Shown piece by piece: positions 18,662-27,880 of a stretch of DNA of 44,889 bases (positions within the stretch are counted from its first letter, which is position 1; every line of letters begins with the position of its first letter). This DNA comes from an uncultured Prevotella sp. Its GTDB lineage: Bacteria; Bacteroidota; Bacteroidia; Bacteroidales; Bacteroidaceae. A model generated the notes under the pieces. The model was not told where the DNA came from. It saw only the letters and a list, made by a program, of their open reading frames with translations, and searched no databases. The stretch covers positions 1 to 44,889 of the forward strand of contig URRR01000018.1 in the NCBI GenBank assembly GCA_900550365.1. Direction: 5' to 3'. A program made the translations under genes and the position numbers.

Positions 18662-19393
18662 ATGACTATACAGGAATTTATAACGCTATACAGGGAGGCT
18701 TTCGGAGAAAGCGTACCCTTGCCCATTGCTTTCGGTTACAGCGACAAGCCTGCTACGGAAGTAAGAAAGATACCCCGTTGTATGATTGGCGTGATACGCA
18801 AAGTCTGCAACGGAGAAGCATTGACGCTCTCGGCTGAGAACATGTTATGCGGTGGAGGAAGCTTCTATACAGCCTTTGCGCCGATGCCGGAACGTGTCCC
18901 GGTGTTTGTTTCGGAGACGGAACACTACAAGCTGACCAAGGAGCAGGCCAAGGAGTATATAGACAGGCTGAACATACGGCTGTCTGATAAGCCTTACCTT
19001 AACTTCGTGCGTATGGACAGGCTGGAAAGCATGGATGATGTGGAAGGCATACTTTTCTTTGCCACTCCTGATGTTCTGTCCGGCCTTTGCTCGTGGGCGT
19101 TTTACGACAACAACGATGACGACGCCGTATGCACACGGTTCGCGTCAGGCTGTTGCAGCATAGTGACCTTTGCCGCGAAAGAAAATGAAAGAGGTGGACG
19201 CAGCTGCTTTATCGGCCTGCTTGACCCGTCGGCACGTCCGCTGGTACCAAAAGACGAGCTGACATTTACCATACCGGCATGCAGATTCAAGGAAATGACG
19301 GGCACCATGAGGCAATCGGCATTGTTCCAAAAGGCATATTCCATTGTGAGGAAACGCATCAACGGAGAGATACAAAACAGTAATAGAATATGA
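18662..19393 (+). CDS. DUF169 family protein
   Basis: A 243-residue cytoplasmic protein without signal peptide or membrane segment. It matches the DUF169 family: an N-terminal segment with PLPIAFGYSDKP, a cysteine-rich stretch (MLCGGGSFYTAF, with other Cys at IPRCMIG and ASGCCSIVTF), and a C-terminal PACRFKEM. The conserved cysteines suggest a metal or cofactor site, but the family has no established function I know of. It lies 127 bases after feoB on the same strand with no clear promoter, so readthrough from feoB is possible; a link to iron is only suggested by position. Confidence 0.75.
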   Translation: MTIQEFITLYREAFGESVPLPIAFGYSDKPATEVRKIPRCMIGVIRKVCNGEALTLSAENMLCGGGSFYTAFAPMPERVPVFVSETEHYKLTKEQAKEYIDRLNIRLSDKPYLNFVRMDRLESMDDVEGILFFATPDVLSGLCSWAFYDNNDDDAVCTRFASGCCSIVTFAAKENERGGRSCFIGLLDPSARPLVPKDELTFTIPACRFKEMTGTMRQSALFQKAYSIVRKRINGEIQNSNRI

Positions 19394-19484
19394 GGCATAC
19401 CACAAGCTCAACAAGACCTTTTGTTTCTGACATCTTCAGAGCACCAGCCTTGTAAGACAATCCTGACATCAACGCTATGAAATC

Positions 19485-19521
19485 AAAAGGGCATCTCCCG
19501 TCATGTGAAAGATGCCCTTTT
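19485..19521. terminator. Bidirectional terminator
   Basis: AAAAGGGCATCT (19485-19496) pairs perfectly with AGATGCCCTTTT (19510-19521) around a 13-base loop. It lies between the DUF169 gene (+) and the DUF5107 gene (-) and has A/T runs on both sides. Confidence 0.85.
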
Positions 19522-19553
19522 AAAATGATTTATATTGTTCCAATACATTATAA

Positions 19554-22500
19554 TTATTCCGCCATGTCGAGAGTGAGGAACGCCTGTATGCCCTGATGAT
19601 TGATGTCGAGTGCAGCCACCTCCTTAATATAACGGTCGCTCTTTTCTCTATCACCCAATCCACTGTATCCAAGAGCCATCATATACTTACAGTGTATCTC
19701 GTTACGCTGCTGCAAATCGTCCTCCCAGATAAGAAGGTCTGGCAAAGATACGGCGAAATAGTCCATATGCACTACATCAAATAAATGCTTCTCACCATAG
19801 TTCACCAGTTTGTGGAAGCGTCCGTTAGCCTCAGCTATACGACCGAGTTTCAACAGGGCAAGACCCTGATAGAATATCTTGTCAGGCTTAGCGTCGTTAT
19901 AGTAAAGAGCTGCTGCAGGCTCTGTTGGGCCTAATGTGGCTTTCTCCCAGCATTCACGAGCCTTTGCATCATCACCGATAGCGGCATAAGACACGCCCAT
20001 CAAGTAATAGAAATCATTTTCCTGCGCCCCATACAGTTTGCCTTCGCCGAGATGATGAGGATAAACGAGGCACTCTTCAAGCAGTTCTATGGCGTTGTTG
20101 TAGCGTTTTTCTGCGATAGCCTTCTTTGCCAGCTCCACGCGGGCAAACTGATATTGCTCCGGCACCTTGCCTTCACCGCCCTCCCAAGGATGGAATATAT
20201 GGGCGTCTAGTTTGGCCTTTGCTTCCTCATACTGCCCGGTCTGGTTGAGCAGTGTTATTTCCTCAAGCAGCAGGTCATCACGCTTTGCAACAAGCTCCGG
20301 ATACTTCTGCAGGAAAGCGAGCCTCTCGGCATGCGGACGGCGTACCCTGCGGTACAGCTGGTCAAGCTCCATGAGCACACGGGCATCGGTATCATCAAGA
20401 GCAAAAGCACGCTCCATGTATTCAATAGCCTTATCCTGGTTATCCAGCTTGTTAAAGTTTGCGAGGGCAAGATTGCGCCATACCGTCGGGAAGTTACCGT
20501 CTTCAAGGGTTGAAGTTTCCCATGCCTGTATGGCAAGATCGTACTGCCGCTTGTCATAATACAGACAACCCAGATAATACGGAGCCTTAGAGCATCCGCC
20601 ACGCAGCTCCATAGCACGCTGCAGAGCAAGTATAGCCTCAAGACGGTTAGGGAAACAGCAGTCGGGACATGCGGCCTCCGCCTTGTCAAACTCAGCCACG
20701 GCGCCGTCCATTCCGCCCTCAGACAAGCACCAGCCCAGATAATAATATGTCATCGGAGTAACTGCCCCGGCCTCTATGGCCACGTGCCACAACGATGCAG
20801 CCTCCTGCCAGCAGCCTGCCGCACAGTAGTCCAAGGCTATCTCGTCATAGTTGTGGGCGTTGCCGTGCATCAGTGTCTTCATTGCATCAAGCACGCTTCC
20901 GTCACCCGTTATCAGGTATTTCTCATATAAGCAGCCGAAGTTGAAGCGGTCTATCGCCATTGAGTCGTCTATTAGTCTCAGCGCCTCGTCTGTGCGTCCC
21001 TGCTTACGCAGTATGGCAGTCTTCAGCGCACGCGCCTTATGATTGTGCCAGTTGCGTACAAGTGAGCGGTCTGCCTCGTCGGCAGCGTATTCAAGCCGTC
21101 CCTGCATTGTTGAAATCTGGGCACATGCAAAGTAGCCGGCATCCTGCCAGGCACCGTTCCACGTTGACTTATAGAAGCGGTCATAAGCCTCGTCTATTCT
21201 GCCCTGATATTTCAAAGCCAGTCCGAGATTATATATCGGTTCGCCGTCATACGGGTTAGGGTTGCGTTTCATCAGCACCTTGACAGCCGTCCTGAGATAT
21301 CTCTCGGCACGTGCGAAGCGGCCTTTTCTGATATACCACAGCCCCAGAGCGTTATTACATCTCACGTCAAGCGGGTCACGGCGCAGTGCTTCCTCATAAT
21401 AGTCAACGGGGTTATAAGTTGCATGACGGTACTGCTCAAGGTGCAGACCGGTCAAGAAGAGCTGCTCGGTAGTCTTTATTTCCTCGGGCATCAGTGCGGC
21501 CTCGGCAGCATCGGGTATGGGTCTTACGTCGTCAGGCTCACTGTGCCAGTGCAGCAGTTCGCGTCCCCGGGCTGTAATCTCCATGGTCAGACATTTCAGC
21601 CGTGCGCCTTTCACGTCAACATTTTCGTCGAGAAGATTCTCCGGCGTTATGGTCACTTCCTTGTCATAGTAAACAGTGCCGTCATCATTACGGAGCACAA
21701 CTCTTACTGTCTGTGCCGAAGTAGCGAAAATCTTGAAGTTAACTTCACCGTCATCGCCCTTCTGGTCGATATTCATCAAGAGGTCCTTTGTGGCATTCTT
21801 CACAACACCCAGTTCACGATAAGGCAGGAAATACTGCACAAACGATTTTTCCTCATACGGCTGCAGCCATGTAAAGTCGGGCTGGTTCTCGGTATATACG
21901 CCCGCCATAAGCTCTATGTAAGGCCCGTCCTCGTCAGTCAGGTTGCGGTCCCACGCACGTCCGAAGTCACCGTTACCCCATGTCCACTGCTTCTTTCCGG
22001 GCGATACATGATGGTTGGCTACATGCAGCATTCCGGCCCGTGTATCGTTCTCATACCCTCCCTCAAAGTCATACTTGCTGTTTACCGCCATATAACTTGT
22101 CGGCACAAAGATATTCTTATAGTTGGAGATATCTACTCCCGCAGAGTAATCCATCTTATAATACGTGCCCGTAGCTATGGGGAATGAGCTTACGGCGCGC
22201 TTCCCGTGGTCGAATACGGCGTTGATGTCTGGCGGAAAGACGCTTTGGTAATAGTCGTTTACAGCCACGGCAGGATTAGCCCACCACAGGAAAGTCTGCG
22301 GCACGTCTGTGCGGTTGTAAAGCACTCCCTTTATCTCAAGGTATGCATGTCCGGGCCTCAAGGTAAATCCGGCCATGCCCTTCTGGTGGAACATGCGCTC
22401 CATCTCGCTCACCCACACTGTCACGCTTCCGTCGCTGTTTTCCTCTATCGTGCAGTCAACGGGCATGTATGTGCTGGGGCGGTGGTGCTGCGGCCAGTTA

Positions 22501-22844
22501 AATTCGATGCCTCCTGAAATCCAAGGACCGGCCAGACCTACAAGCGCCGGCTTGATGACATGATTGTAATAGATGAAGTGGCGCTTCTTTATTTTGTCAT
22601 AAGCCATCTGCACACGACCGCCGAGTTCAGGCAGAATCATCACCTTAATATATTCGTTCTCGATGAAGACAGCAGCATATTGCTTATCTGTCTTTTCGTT
22701 GGAAATCGACTCAATGACGGGGTACGGATATACCACACCGCTCGAACCTTGGTACACTCTCTTCTCAAGGAAGATAGGATTTTTCTCTGGTGCACCGACC
22801 TCATACGTCGGAATGGTCACCGTTTCTCTCCATGCTTTTACCAT
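19554..22844 (-). CDS. DUF5107 domain protein with long TPR region
   Basis: A 1,096-residue cytoplasmic protein (no signal peptide). Residues about 40-350 are a DUF5107 domain, a beta-sandwich resembling galactose-mutarotase-like folds, with LPELGGRV, GGIEFNWPQHH and WWANPAVAVN as conspicuous conserved-looking stretches rich in acidic and aromatic residues. After a short beta segment (360-440), about 480 to the end is a solenoid of roughly a dozen tetratricopeptide repeats (for example NALGLWYIRKGRFARAERYL, APYYLGCLYYDKRQYDLAIQ). It lies 59 bases downstream of the MFS sugar transporter and has no promoter of its own, so the two are an operon. Context and fold suggest work on the imported sugar or glycoside; the reaction is unknown. 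Confidence 0.85.
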   Translation of the reverse strand: MVKAWRETVTIPTYEVGAPEKNPIFLEKRVYQGSSGVVYPYPVIESISNEKTDKQYAAVFIENEYIKVMILPELGGRVQMAYDKIKKRHFIYYNHVIKPALVGLAGPWISGGIEFNWPQHHRPSTYMPVDCTIEENSDGSVTVWVSEMERMFHQKGMAGFTLRPGHAYLEIKGVLYNRTDVPQTFLWWANPAVAVNDYYQSVFPPDINAVFDHGKRAVSSFPIATGTYYKMDYSAGVDISNYKNIFVPTSYMAVNSKYDFEGGYENDTRAGMLHVANHHVSPGKKQWTWGNGDFGRAWDRNLTDEDGPYIELMAGVYTENQPDFTWLQPYEEKSFVQYFLPYRELGVVKNATKDLLMNIDQKGDDGEVNFKIFATSAQTVRVVLRNDDGTVYYDKEVTITPENLLDENVDVKGARLKCLTMEITARGRELLHWHSEPDDVRPIPDAAEAALMPEEIKTTEQLFLTGLHLEQYRHATYNPVDYYEEALRRDPLDVRCNNALGLWYIRKGRFARAERYLRTAVKVLMKRNPNPYDGEPIYNLGLALKYQGRIDEAYDRFYKSTWNGAWQDAGYFACAQISTMQGRLEYAADEADRSLVRNWHNHKARALKTAILRKQGRTDEALRLIDDSMAIDRFNFGCLYEKYLITGDGSVLDAMKTLMHGNAHNYDEIALDYCAAGCWQEAASLWHVAIEAGAVTPMTYYYLGWCLSEGGMDGAVAEFDKAEAACPDCCFPNRLEAILALQRAMELRGGCSKAPYYLGCLYYDKRQYDLAIQAWETSTLEDGNFPTVWRNLALANFNKLDNQDKAIEYMERAFALDDTDARVLMELDQLYRRVRRPHAERLAFLQKYPELVAKRDDLLLEEITLLNQTGQYEEAKAKLDAHIFHPWEGGEGKVPEQYQFARVELAKKAIAEKRYNNAIELLEECLVYPHHLGEGKLYGAQENDFYYLMGVSYAAIGDDAKARECWEKATLGPTEPAAALYYNDAKPDKIFYQGLALLKLGRIAEANGRFHKLVNYGEKHLFDVVHMDYFAVSLPDLLIWEDDLQQRNEIHCKYMMALGYSGLGDREKSDRYIKEVAALDINHQGIQAFLTLDMAE

Positions 22845-22903
22845 TTCTGTATTGAATTTAAATTTTCCAGATGTCAGATTGTTTGTATTTGTTTATTACT
22901 CTT

Positions 22904-24277
22904 TTATTTCTTAGTTAGTTCTTTCTCTATCTCTTCAAGCGACTTGCCCTTTGTCTCGGGCAACACACAAGTGAAGTAAATAAAGCCCAGAGCACAGATT
23001 ACCGCGTAAATCCAGAATGTTCCGAAACTGCCGAAAGAGGTGTTGAGCAGAGGGAATGTGTAGGTCAGCGTCGTACTGCCCACCCAAAGAGCAAAAGTAC
23101 AGGTGCCTACCGCAACCGCACGCACCCGGCTCGGGAACAGCTCGGCTATCAAGACCCACGTTACCGGCCCGAGAGTCATGGCATAGCATGCTATCGCAAG
23201 CACCACCAGAAGCACCATGAAGGCGCCCTTTACCTCAAAATAATAGCACGTTCCGAGCGTTAGATATATTATCGTGAGACCAAGCGAACCGATAAGCATC
23301 AGCCTGCGGCGACCAAGGCGGTCAACAGTATATATGGCGACAACGGTGAATATGACATTCGTAACACCCGTAACAACGATATTGAAGAGCACGTCACTGA
23401 GCGAATATCCTGCTGACTGGAATATTTCCTGAGCATAATTGAAAATTACGTTTGTACCGCTCCACTGCTGGAATACGGCCACAACGATACCTGTCGTAAC
23501 AATCTTAAGCAACGGACGGCGGAACAGCGTGCGCAGCCCGTGCTGCCCGCCGGCGGCGGCATTGGCCTCGGAAATGGCTTTCAGCTCGGTGTCGGCATAC
23601 TTGTCGCCGCCTATACGGGTAAGAATACCACGGGCTGCGCTGTCCTTACCGGTCATCGCGAGCCACCTCGGGCTCTCCGGTATGAAGAATACGAGAATAA
23701 AGAATGCCATCGCAGGGAATGCTCCTGCCCAGAACATCCAGCGCCAACCCATCTGACAGTTCCACGTGTCAATGGTGTTGTGAACAACGGGTTCGGCTAT
23801 AAGCCAGTTAGTTATCTGCGCCGCCAGGATGCCGATGACAATCGTAAGCTGATTGAGCGACACCAGTTTGCCACGGATATTGGTAGGAGCCACCTCTGCG
23901 ATATACATCGGTGAAAGCCCCGAGGCGATACCTATTCCTACGCCGCTGAAAAATCTTGCTGCGAGGAACAGCTTGAACGTACTGAAATAACCGGTCCCGA
24001 TTGCCGACACGAGGAACAGTATTGACGACAATATGAGTAGTTTCTTGCGTCCGAAACGGTCAGCAAGCGAACCGGCCGTCATGGCTCCTATGAGGCAGCC
24101 GACAAGTGCGATGCTCATGGCGAGTCCCTGCATCTCCGGCTCACCGGCAATGTCAAAGTACACCTCATAGAAAGGTTTTGCACCGCCGATGACCACCCAG
24201 TCGTAGCCGAACAGCAGTCCTCCCATTGCCGAGACAATGCAGATAAAATAGACAAATCCTGTGTTAAACGTTTTCAT
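22904..24277 (-). CDS. Sugar porter family MFS transporter
   Basis: A 457-residue inner-membrane carrier with 12 predicted transmembrane segments, in the sugar porter (XylE/GalP/AraE-like) branch of the major facilitator superfamily, which are mostly sugar:proton symporters. Diagnostic motifs: DRFGRKK (73-79), PESPRWL (200-206), QQWSGTN (270-276, sugar-binding loop), DRLGRRR in the second half and PETKG near the C-terminus. Which sugar is carried (xylose, arabinose, galactose, fucose) cannot be read from the sequence. It is first in a two-gene minus-strand operon with the DUF5107 gene and diverges from an AraC-family regulator, the likely controller. Confidence 0.93.
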   Translation of the reverse strand: MKTFNTGFVYFICIVSAMGGLLFGYDWVVIGGAKPFYEVYFDIAGEPEMQGLAMSIALVGCLIGAMTAGSLADRFGRKKLLILSSILFLVSAIGTGYFSTFKLFLAARFFSGVGIGIASGLSPMYIAEVAPTNIRGKLVSLNQLTIVIGILAAQITNWLIAEPVVHNTIDTWNCQMGWRWMFWAGAFPAMAFFILVFFIPESPRWLAMTGKDSAARGILTRIGGDKYADTELKAISEANAAAGGQHGLRTLFRRPLLKIVTTGIVVAVFQQWSGTNVIFNYAQEIFQSAGYSLSDVLFNIVVTGVTNVIFTVVAIYTVDRLGRRRLMLIGSLGLTIIYLTLGTCYYFEVKGAFMVLLVVLAIACYAMTLGPVTWVLIAELFPSRVRAVAVGTCTFALWVGSTTLTYTFPLLNTSFGSFGTFWIYAVICALGFIYFTCVLPETKGKSLEEIEKELTKK

Positions 24278-24380
24278 TGTAAAGTTATCGGTTTAGATTA
24301 AACATATATTTTCCTACTGAATGCCGGCTATTAAAGCCGTGGCAGATGGCATGCCGATGCTCTGCCAACTGTTTCCGCTG

Positions 24381-24388
24381 CAAAGATA
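24381..24388 (-). promoter_or_regulatory. -7 box of the MFS-DUF5107 operon
   Basis: On the minus strand TATCTTTG, followed by CAGCGG, about 100 bases upstream of the MFS ATG. The -33 position is weak (TTCG). The leader of about 95 bases is longer than usual here. Confidence 0.6.
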
Positions 24389-24457
24389 CGTACAAAGCAT
24401 GAGAGCCGAAATAGAAAAAAATCATAATAAAATGGACAATCTTATTATTATTTTACC

Positions 24458-24492
24458 TACCTTTGCAACGATCATAAACACATTCAGGAGGT
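24458..24492 (+). promoter_or_regulatory. AraC gene promoter and strong Shine-Dalgarno
   Basis: TACCTTTG at 24458-24465 is a -7 box. AGGAGGT at 24486-24492 lies 3 bases before the ATG at 24496. A full Shine-Dalgarno sequence is unusual beside the A-rich leaders of the other genes here and fixes the start. Confidence 0.65.
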
Positions 24493-24495
24493 CTT

Positions 24496-25380
24496 ATGGT
24501 AAGAATCAAGAGCGGATTTTCAGGCGAGCGGTCACTCGTATTGCCCAAGATGGTCACCGACATGATGGCAGACGACCCGATAGTATCGGTGCTTTACGTT
24601 ACCGACATTGGCTATTATCCCCACGCTGCCAACCATTACCGCGAACGCCGTGAGCCTATTGACCAATACGTCTTTATATATTGTATCGACGGAAAAGGCA
24701 GCTACGAGGTTGACGGAAAGCATTATAACGTAGAAGCCAACCAGTATTTCATACTGCCGGCAGGCCGCTCTCACGAATATGAGGCCGACACTTCCTGTCC
24801 ATGGACAATCTACTGGATTCACTTCAAGGGCTCTCTTGCCCCGTATTATGCTCTCGACGCTGTCTCACCTACAGCCATAAATCCGGGCATTCACTCACGT
24901 ATAAGCAACCGCATCAACATGTTTGAAGAACTGTTCGACGCTCTTAATTCCGGTTTTAGTATAGAGAACATAAGATATGCCATGTCTCTCTTCCACCATT
25001 ATCTCGGCTCGCTGCGCTATGTAAGGCAATACCGTGAGGCGGGAGAACATGCCGGTGACGGAAACATGATTGACGCGGCGATACACTTTATGAAAGAGAA
25101 CATCGAGCGGCATATTACACTAAAGGACGTGGCCGACTACACCGGATACTCGGCATCTCACTTCTCGGCGGTGTTCAAGGCGCAGACAGGCCACAGCCCG
25201 CTAAACTACATCAACCTGCTGAAAGTAAAACAGGCCTGCTTCCTGCTTGACAATACAAAGATGAGGATGAACCAGATATGCCACAAACTCGGCATTGACG
25301 ACCCTTATTACTTCTCACGCCTGTTCAGTAAGATAATGGGAATGAGTCCGCGCGCCTACCGCCAGCATCCTAAGGTATAA
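24496..25380 (+). CDS. AraC family transcriptional regulator
   Basis: A 294-residue cytoplasmic DNA-binding protein. Residues about 30-150 form an AraC-type cupin sensor domain (YVFIYCIDGKGSYEVDG, NQYFILPAGRSHEY, WTIYWIHFKG). The C-terminal 100 residues hold two helix-turn-helix motifs (HITLKDVADYTGYSASHFS and MNQICHKLGIDDPYYFSRLF) ending in the signature GMSPRAYR. Such regulators bind a small sugar and activate or repress neighbouring genes. It diverges from the MFS-DUF5107 operon and stands just ahead of the GH95 gene on the same strand, so either or both may be targets. Start fixed by a strong ribosome-binding site. Confidence 0.92.
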   Translation: MVRIKSGFSGERSLVLPKMVTDMMADDPIVSVLYVTDIGYYPHAANHYRERREPIDQYVFIYCIDGKGSYEVDGKHYNVEANQYFILPAGRSHEYEADTSCPWTIYWIHFKGSLAPYYALDAVSPTAINPGIHSRISNRINMFEELFDALNSGFSIENIRYAMSLFHHYLGSLRYVRQYREAGEHAGDGNMIDAAIHFMKENIERHITLKDVADYTGYSASHFSAVFKAQTGHSPLNYINLLKVKQACFLLDNTKMRMNQICHKLGIDDPYYFSRLFSKIMGMSPRAYRQHPKV

Positions 25381-25400
25381 TATAAATAAGGTGGCGTAAT

Positions 25401-25437
25401 GGTTACATTGGCGTAATTATTTTATTTTTTGATTTTT
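25401..25437 (+). promoter_or_regulatory. Candidate operator, copy 1 (upstream of GH95)
   Basis: This 37-base stretch matches 39749-39785 at 29 positions. Core parts: ACATTGGCGTAA (25405-25416) and ATTTTTTGAT (25424-25433). Its first base lies 66 bases before the -7 box at 25467. An extra GGCGTAAT at 25393-25400 repeats the one at 25410-25417, 17 bases apart. Probably the binding site of the PUL regulator (inference). Confidence 0.6.
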
Positions 25438-25466
25438 ACGTTTCGTTTTTTCTTGCGGCGGCAGAC

Positions 25467-25474
25467 TAATTTTG
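25467..25474 (+). promoter_or_regulatory. -7 box of the GH95 gene
   Basis: TAATTTTG followed by CTG, 37 bases before the GH95 ATG. No good -33 TTTG, as expected for a promoter needing an activator. Confidence 0.6.
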
Positions 25475-25510
25475 CTGTCTGGAAACGTAACTTTAAACCA
25501 AATCTATTTT

Positions 25511-27844
25511 ATGAACTTTAAACTTATTCTGGCGTGCGCTGTCAGCGCACTGTCGGCCGTAAGCGCACGAGCCGACTACCACCTGTGGTACCAACAGCCG
25601 GCATCCGAATGGATGGAGGCTGTACCGACAGGCAACGGACGCCTTGCTGCCATGGTCTACGGCGGCATCTCAAGAGAGACACTTGCGCTTAATGAAATCA
25701 CCCTTTGGGCGGGACAGCCCGACTCTACCAATAATAATATAGGTGGAAGAGAGCACCTTGACGAGGCACGCCGCTGCTTCTTTGATGGCGACCCCGAACA
25801 GGGCAACCGCATAGGAGAAAAATATTTTACGGGGCTTGGCCGTAATTTCGGCACACACCTGCCGCTGGGTGACCTTACGATAGACTTCACTCATCCGTCA
25901 GACATCGTTACCGGCTATCGCCGCGAACTTGATCTCGACAGCGCACTGGCCGTCGTCACATACAACTGCGGCGGCATAAATTACCGCCGCGAGTGCCTGG
26001 CTGACTATCCCGATGACGTGATAGCCATGCGCATAACCGCCGACAAGCCGGGCGCGGTGAGCGCTGTGGTGGGACTTAACCTGCTGCGCCGTGCCGCCGT
26101 AAGAGCTACGGACTACGGGCTTTGGCTTGAAGGCAAAGTGTCTTTCGGTAATCCCGACGTAGGCGGTGTCAGCTTCTGCGGCGGCATAAGGCTGCTGCCC
26201 GAAGGCGGAACGCTGACCGCCGGCGACAGCACCGTAAGCGTTACGGAAGCCGACGCACTGACCGTAATCATCGACGTACGCACCGACTATAACCGTTCTG
26301 ACTATAAAGAGCTGTGCTGCACAACGCTCGACAAGGCGGCGGCAAAGGCATATGCCACGCTGAAAGCCAACCATACGGCTGACTATAGGGCACTGTTCAG
26401 CCGGATGGACATATCGCTCGGCAATGCCGGCAGCAATGACACGCCGACCGACGTGCGTCTCAGGCTGGCAAAGGCAGGTGTGGCCGACCCCTCATTTGAC
26501 GCTCTTTTCTTCCAGTACGGCCGCTACATGCTTATCTCCTCGTCACGGCCTAACGGCACACCGCTGTGCGCCAATCTTCAGGGAGTATGGAACGACAACG
26601 GGGCATGCAACATGTCGTGGACGTGCGACTATCATCTTGACATAAACACACAGCAGAATTACTGGTCGGCCAACCGTGCCAATCTGGCTGAATGCAACGA
26701 ACCGCTGTTCGATTACATAGCATTCCTCGCCAAAAACGGCGCCGAAACGGCACGCAAGGTGTACGGATGCCGCGGATGGGTGGCGCATACGATGTGCAAC
26801 GCGTGGGGATATACCGCGCCGGGATGGAGCGTCAGCTGGGGTCTTAACGTAACCGGCGGAGCATGGATAGCCACCCATCTGTGGAGCCACTATCTCTACA
26901 CACGTGACAAGGAATGGTTAGCCAAGACAGGTTATCCACTGCTTAAGGAGACGGCCTTGTTCTTTATTGACTACATGACCGAAGACCCTGCCACCGGTTA
27001 TCTTGTCACCGGACCGAGCATATCTCCGGAGATAGGCTATGTGTCGCCTAAAGGTAATCATCTGAGCCTTGCCATGATGCCAACGCTTGACCGTGCCATT
27101 GTCTACGACATTTACTCTGCCTGCATCGAGTCGTCAAAGATATTAGGTGTGGACAAGAGTCTGCGCCGTCGCCTCGAGAAAGATATCAAGAGACTGCCGC
27201 CGCTGATGATTGGAGCCGACGGCCAGCTGCAGGAATGGCTCGCCGACGTAAAGCGCAGCGACCCTGCCCACCGTCACTCGTCACACATCATGACACTTTT
27301 CCCCTACAATCAGATTTCATACACCCGCACCCCCGACCTCGCGGCAGCGGCAAGGAAAGGACTTGAGATACAGACCTCGGCTGAAAACTGGGAGGACACT
27401 GAGTGGAGCACGGCCAACATGCTCTGTTTCTACGCACGGCTGAAAGACGGTCAGACGGCATACGGCTGGCTGCAAAACCTCTTCAGACGCTTCATGCGTG
27501 AGAACCTCATGACCGTTTCACCTAAAGGCGTGGCTCTGGCAGAATATGATATATTCAGTTTCGACGCCACTGAGGCAGGTGTCGCCGGTATATGCGAGAT
27601 GCTGATGCAGAGCTACGACGGCTTCATCGAGTTCCTGCCCGCCCTGCCCAAGGAGTGGGCCGACGGCTCAGTAAAGGGTCTGTGCGCTGAAGGCGGCCTC
27701 GTGATAGACATGAAGTGGCGTGGAGGCAAGATGCTCTCAGCACGTCTCACTGCAACCGTCGACGGCACATTCACCGTCAAGGGCATCAACGGCAAGATAT
27801 CATTAAGGAAAGGTGAGACAAGAGAACTCGACTTCACCAAATAA
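25511..27844 (+). CDS. Glycoside hydrolase family 95 enzyme
   Basis: A 777-residue exported enzyme; the ATG at 25511 follows the promoter and gives a signal peptide ending near VSARA-DYH. GH95 features: WYQQPASEWMEAVPTGNGR and LNEITLWAG in the N-terminal beta domain, and in the (alpha/alpha)6 barrel GTPLCANLQGVWND, YHLDINTQQNYW (Asp377-Ile-Asn379), SPEIGYVSPKG, HRHSSHIMTLFP and FSFDATEAGVAGICEMLMQS (Asp685). Known family members are alpha-1,2-L-fucosidases and alpha-L-galactosidases. Two positions differ from what I recall of B. bifidum AfcA: the first Asn of its Asn-Ile-Asn pair is Asp here, and Asp-Gly-Asn is Asp-Ala-Thr. The exact specificity is therefore open. Probably the first gene of the PUL. 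Confidence 0.88.
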   Translation: MNFKLILACAVSALSAVSARADYHLWYQQPASEWMEAVPTGNGRLAAMVYGGISRETLALNEITLWAGQPDSTNNNIGGREHLDEARRCFFDGDPEQGNRIGEKYFTGLGRNFGTHLPLGDLTIDFTHPSDIVTGYRRELDLDSALAVVTYNCGGINYRRECLADYPDDVIAMRITADKPGAVSAVVGLNLLRRAAVRATDYGLWLEGKVSFGNPDVGGVSFCGGIRLLPEGGTLTAGDSTVSVTEADALTVIIDVRTDYNRSDYKELCCTTLDKAAAKAYATLKANHTADYRALFSRMDISLGNAGSNDTPTDVRLRLAKAGVADPSFDALFFQYGRYMLISSSRPNGTPLCANLQGVWNDNGACNMSWTCDYHLDINTQQNYWSANRANLAECNEPLFDYIAFLAKNGAETARKVYGCRGWVAHTMCNAWGYTAPGWSVSWGLNVTGGAWIATHLWSHYLYTRDKEWLAKTGYPLLKETALFFIDYMTEDPATGYLVTGPSISPEIGYVSPKGNHLSLAMMPTLDRAIVYDIYSACIESSKILGVDKSLRRRLEKDIKRLPPLMIGADGQLQEWLADVKRSDPAHRHSSHIMTLFPYNQISYTRTPDLAAAARKGLEIQTSAENWEDTEWSTANMLCFYARLKDGQTAYGWLQNLFRRFMRENLMTVSPKGVALAEYDIFSFDATEAGVAGICEMLMQSYDGFIEFLPALPKEWADGSVKGLCAEGGLVIDMKWRGGKMLSARLTATVDGTFTVKGINGKISLRKGETRELDFTK

Positions 27845-27880
27845 CAATTAAAAAACCAGTCATAAATGCTTTTGTTGCAG

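Noticed and set aside
21423..22187. A 254-codon plus-strand frame opposite the DUF5107 gene
   Set aside because: It is a shadow of the DUF5107-TPR gene with no domain of its own.
24321..24653. A 110-codon plus-strand frame overlapping the AraC gene
   Set aside because: It runs through both divergent promoters into the AraC gene in another frame; the AraC frame has the domain and the Shine-Dalgarno.
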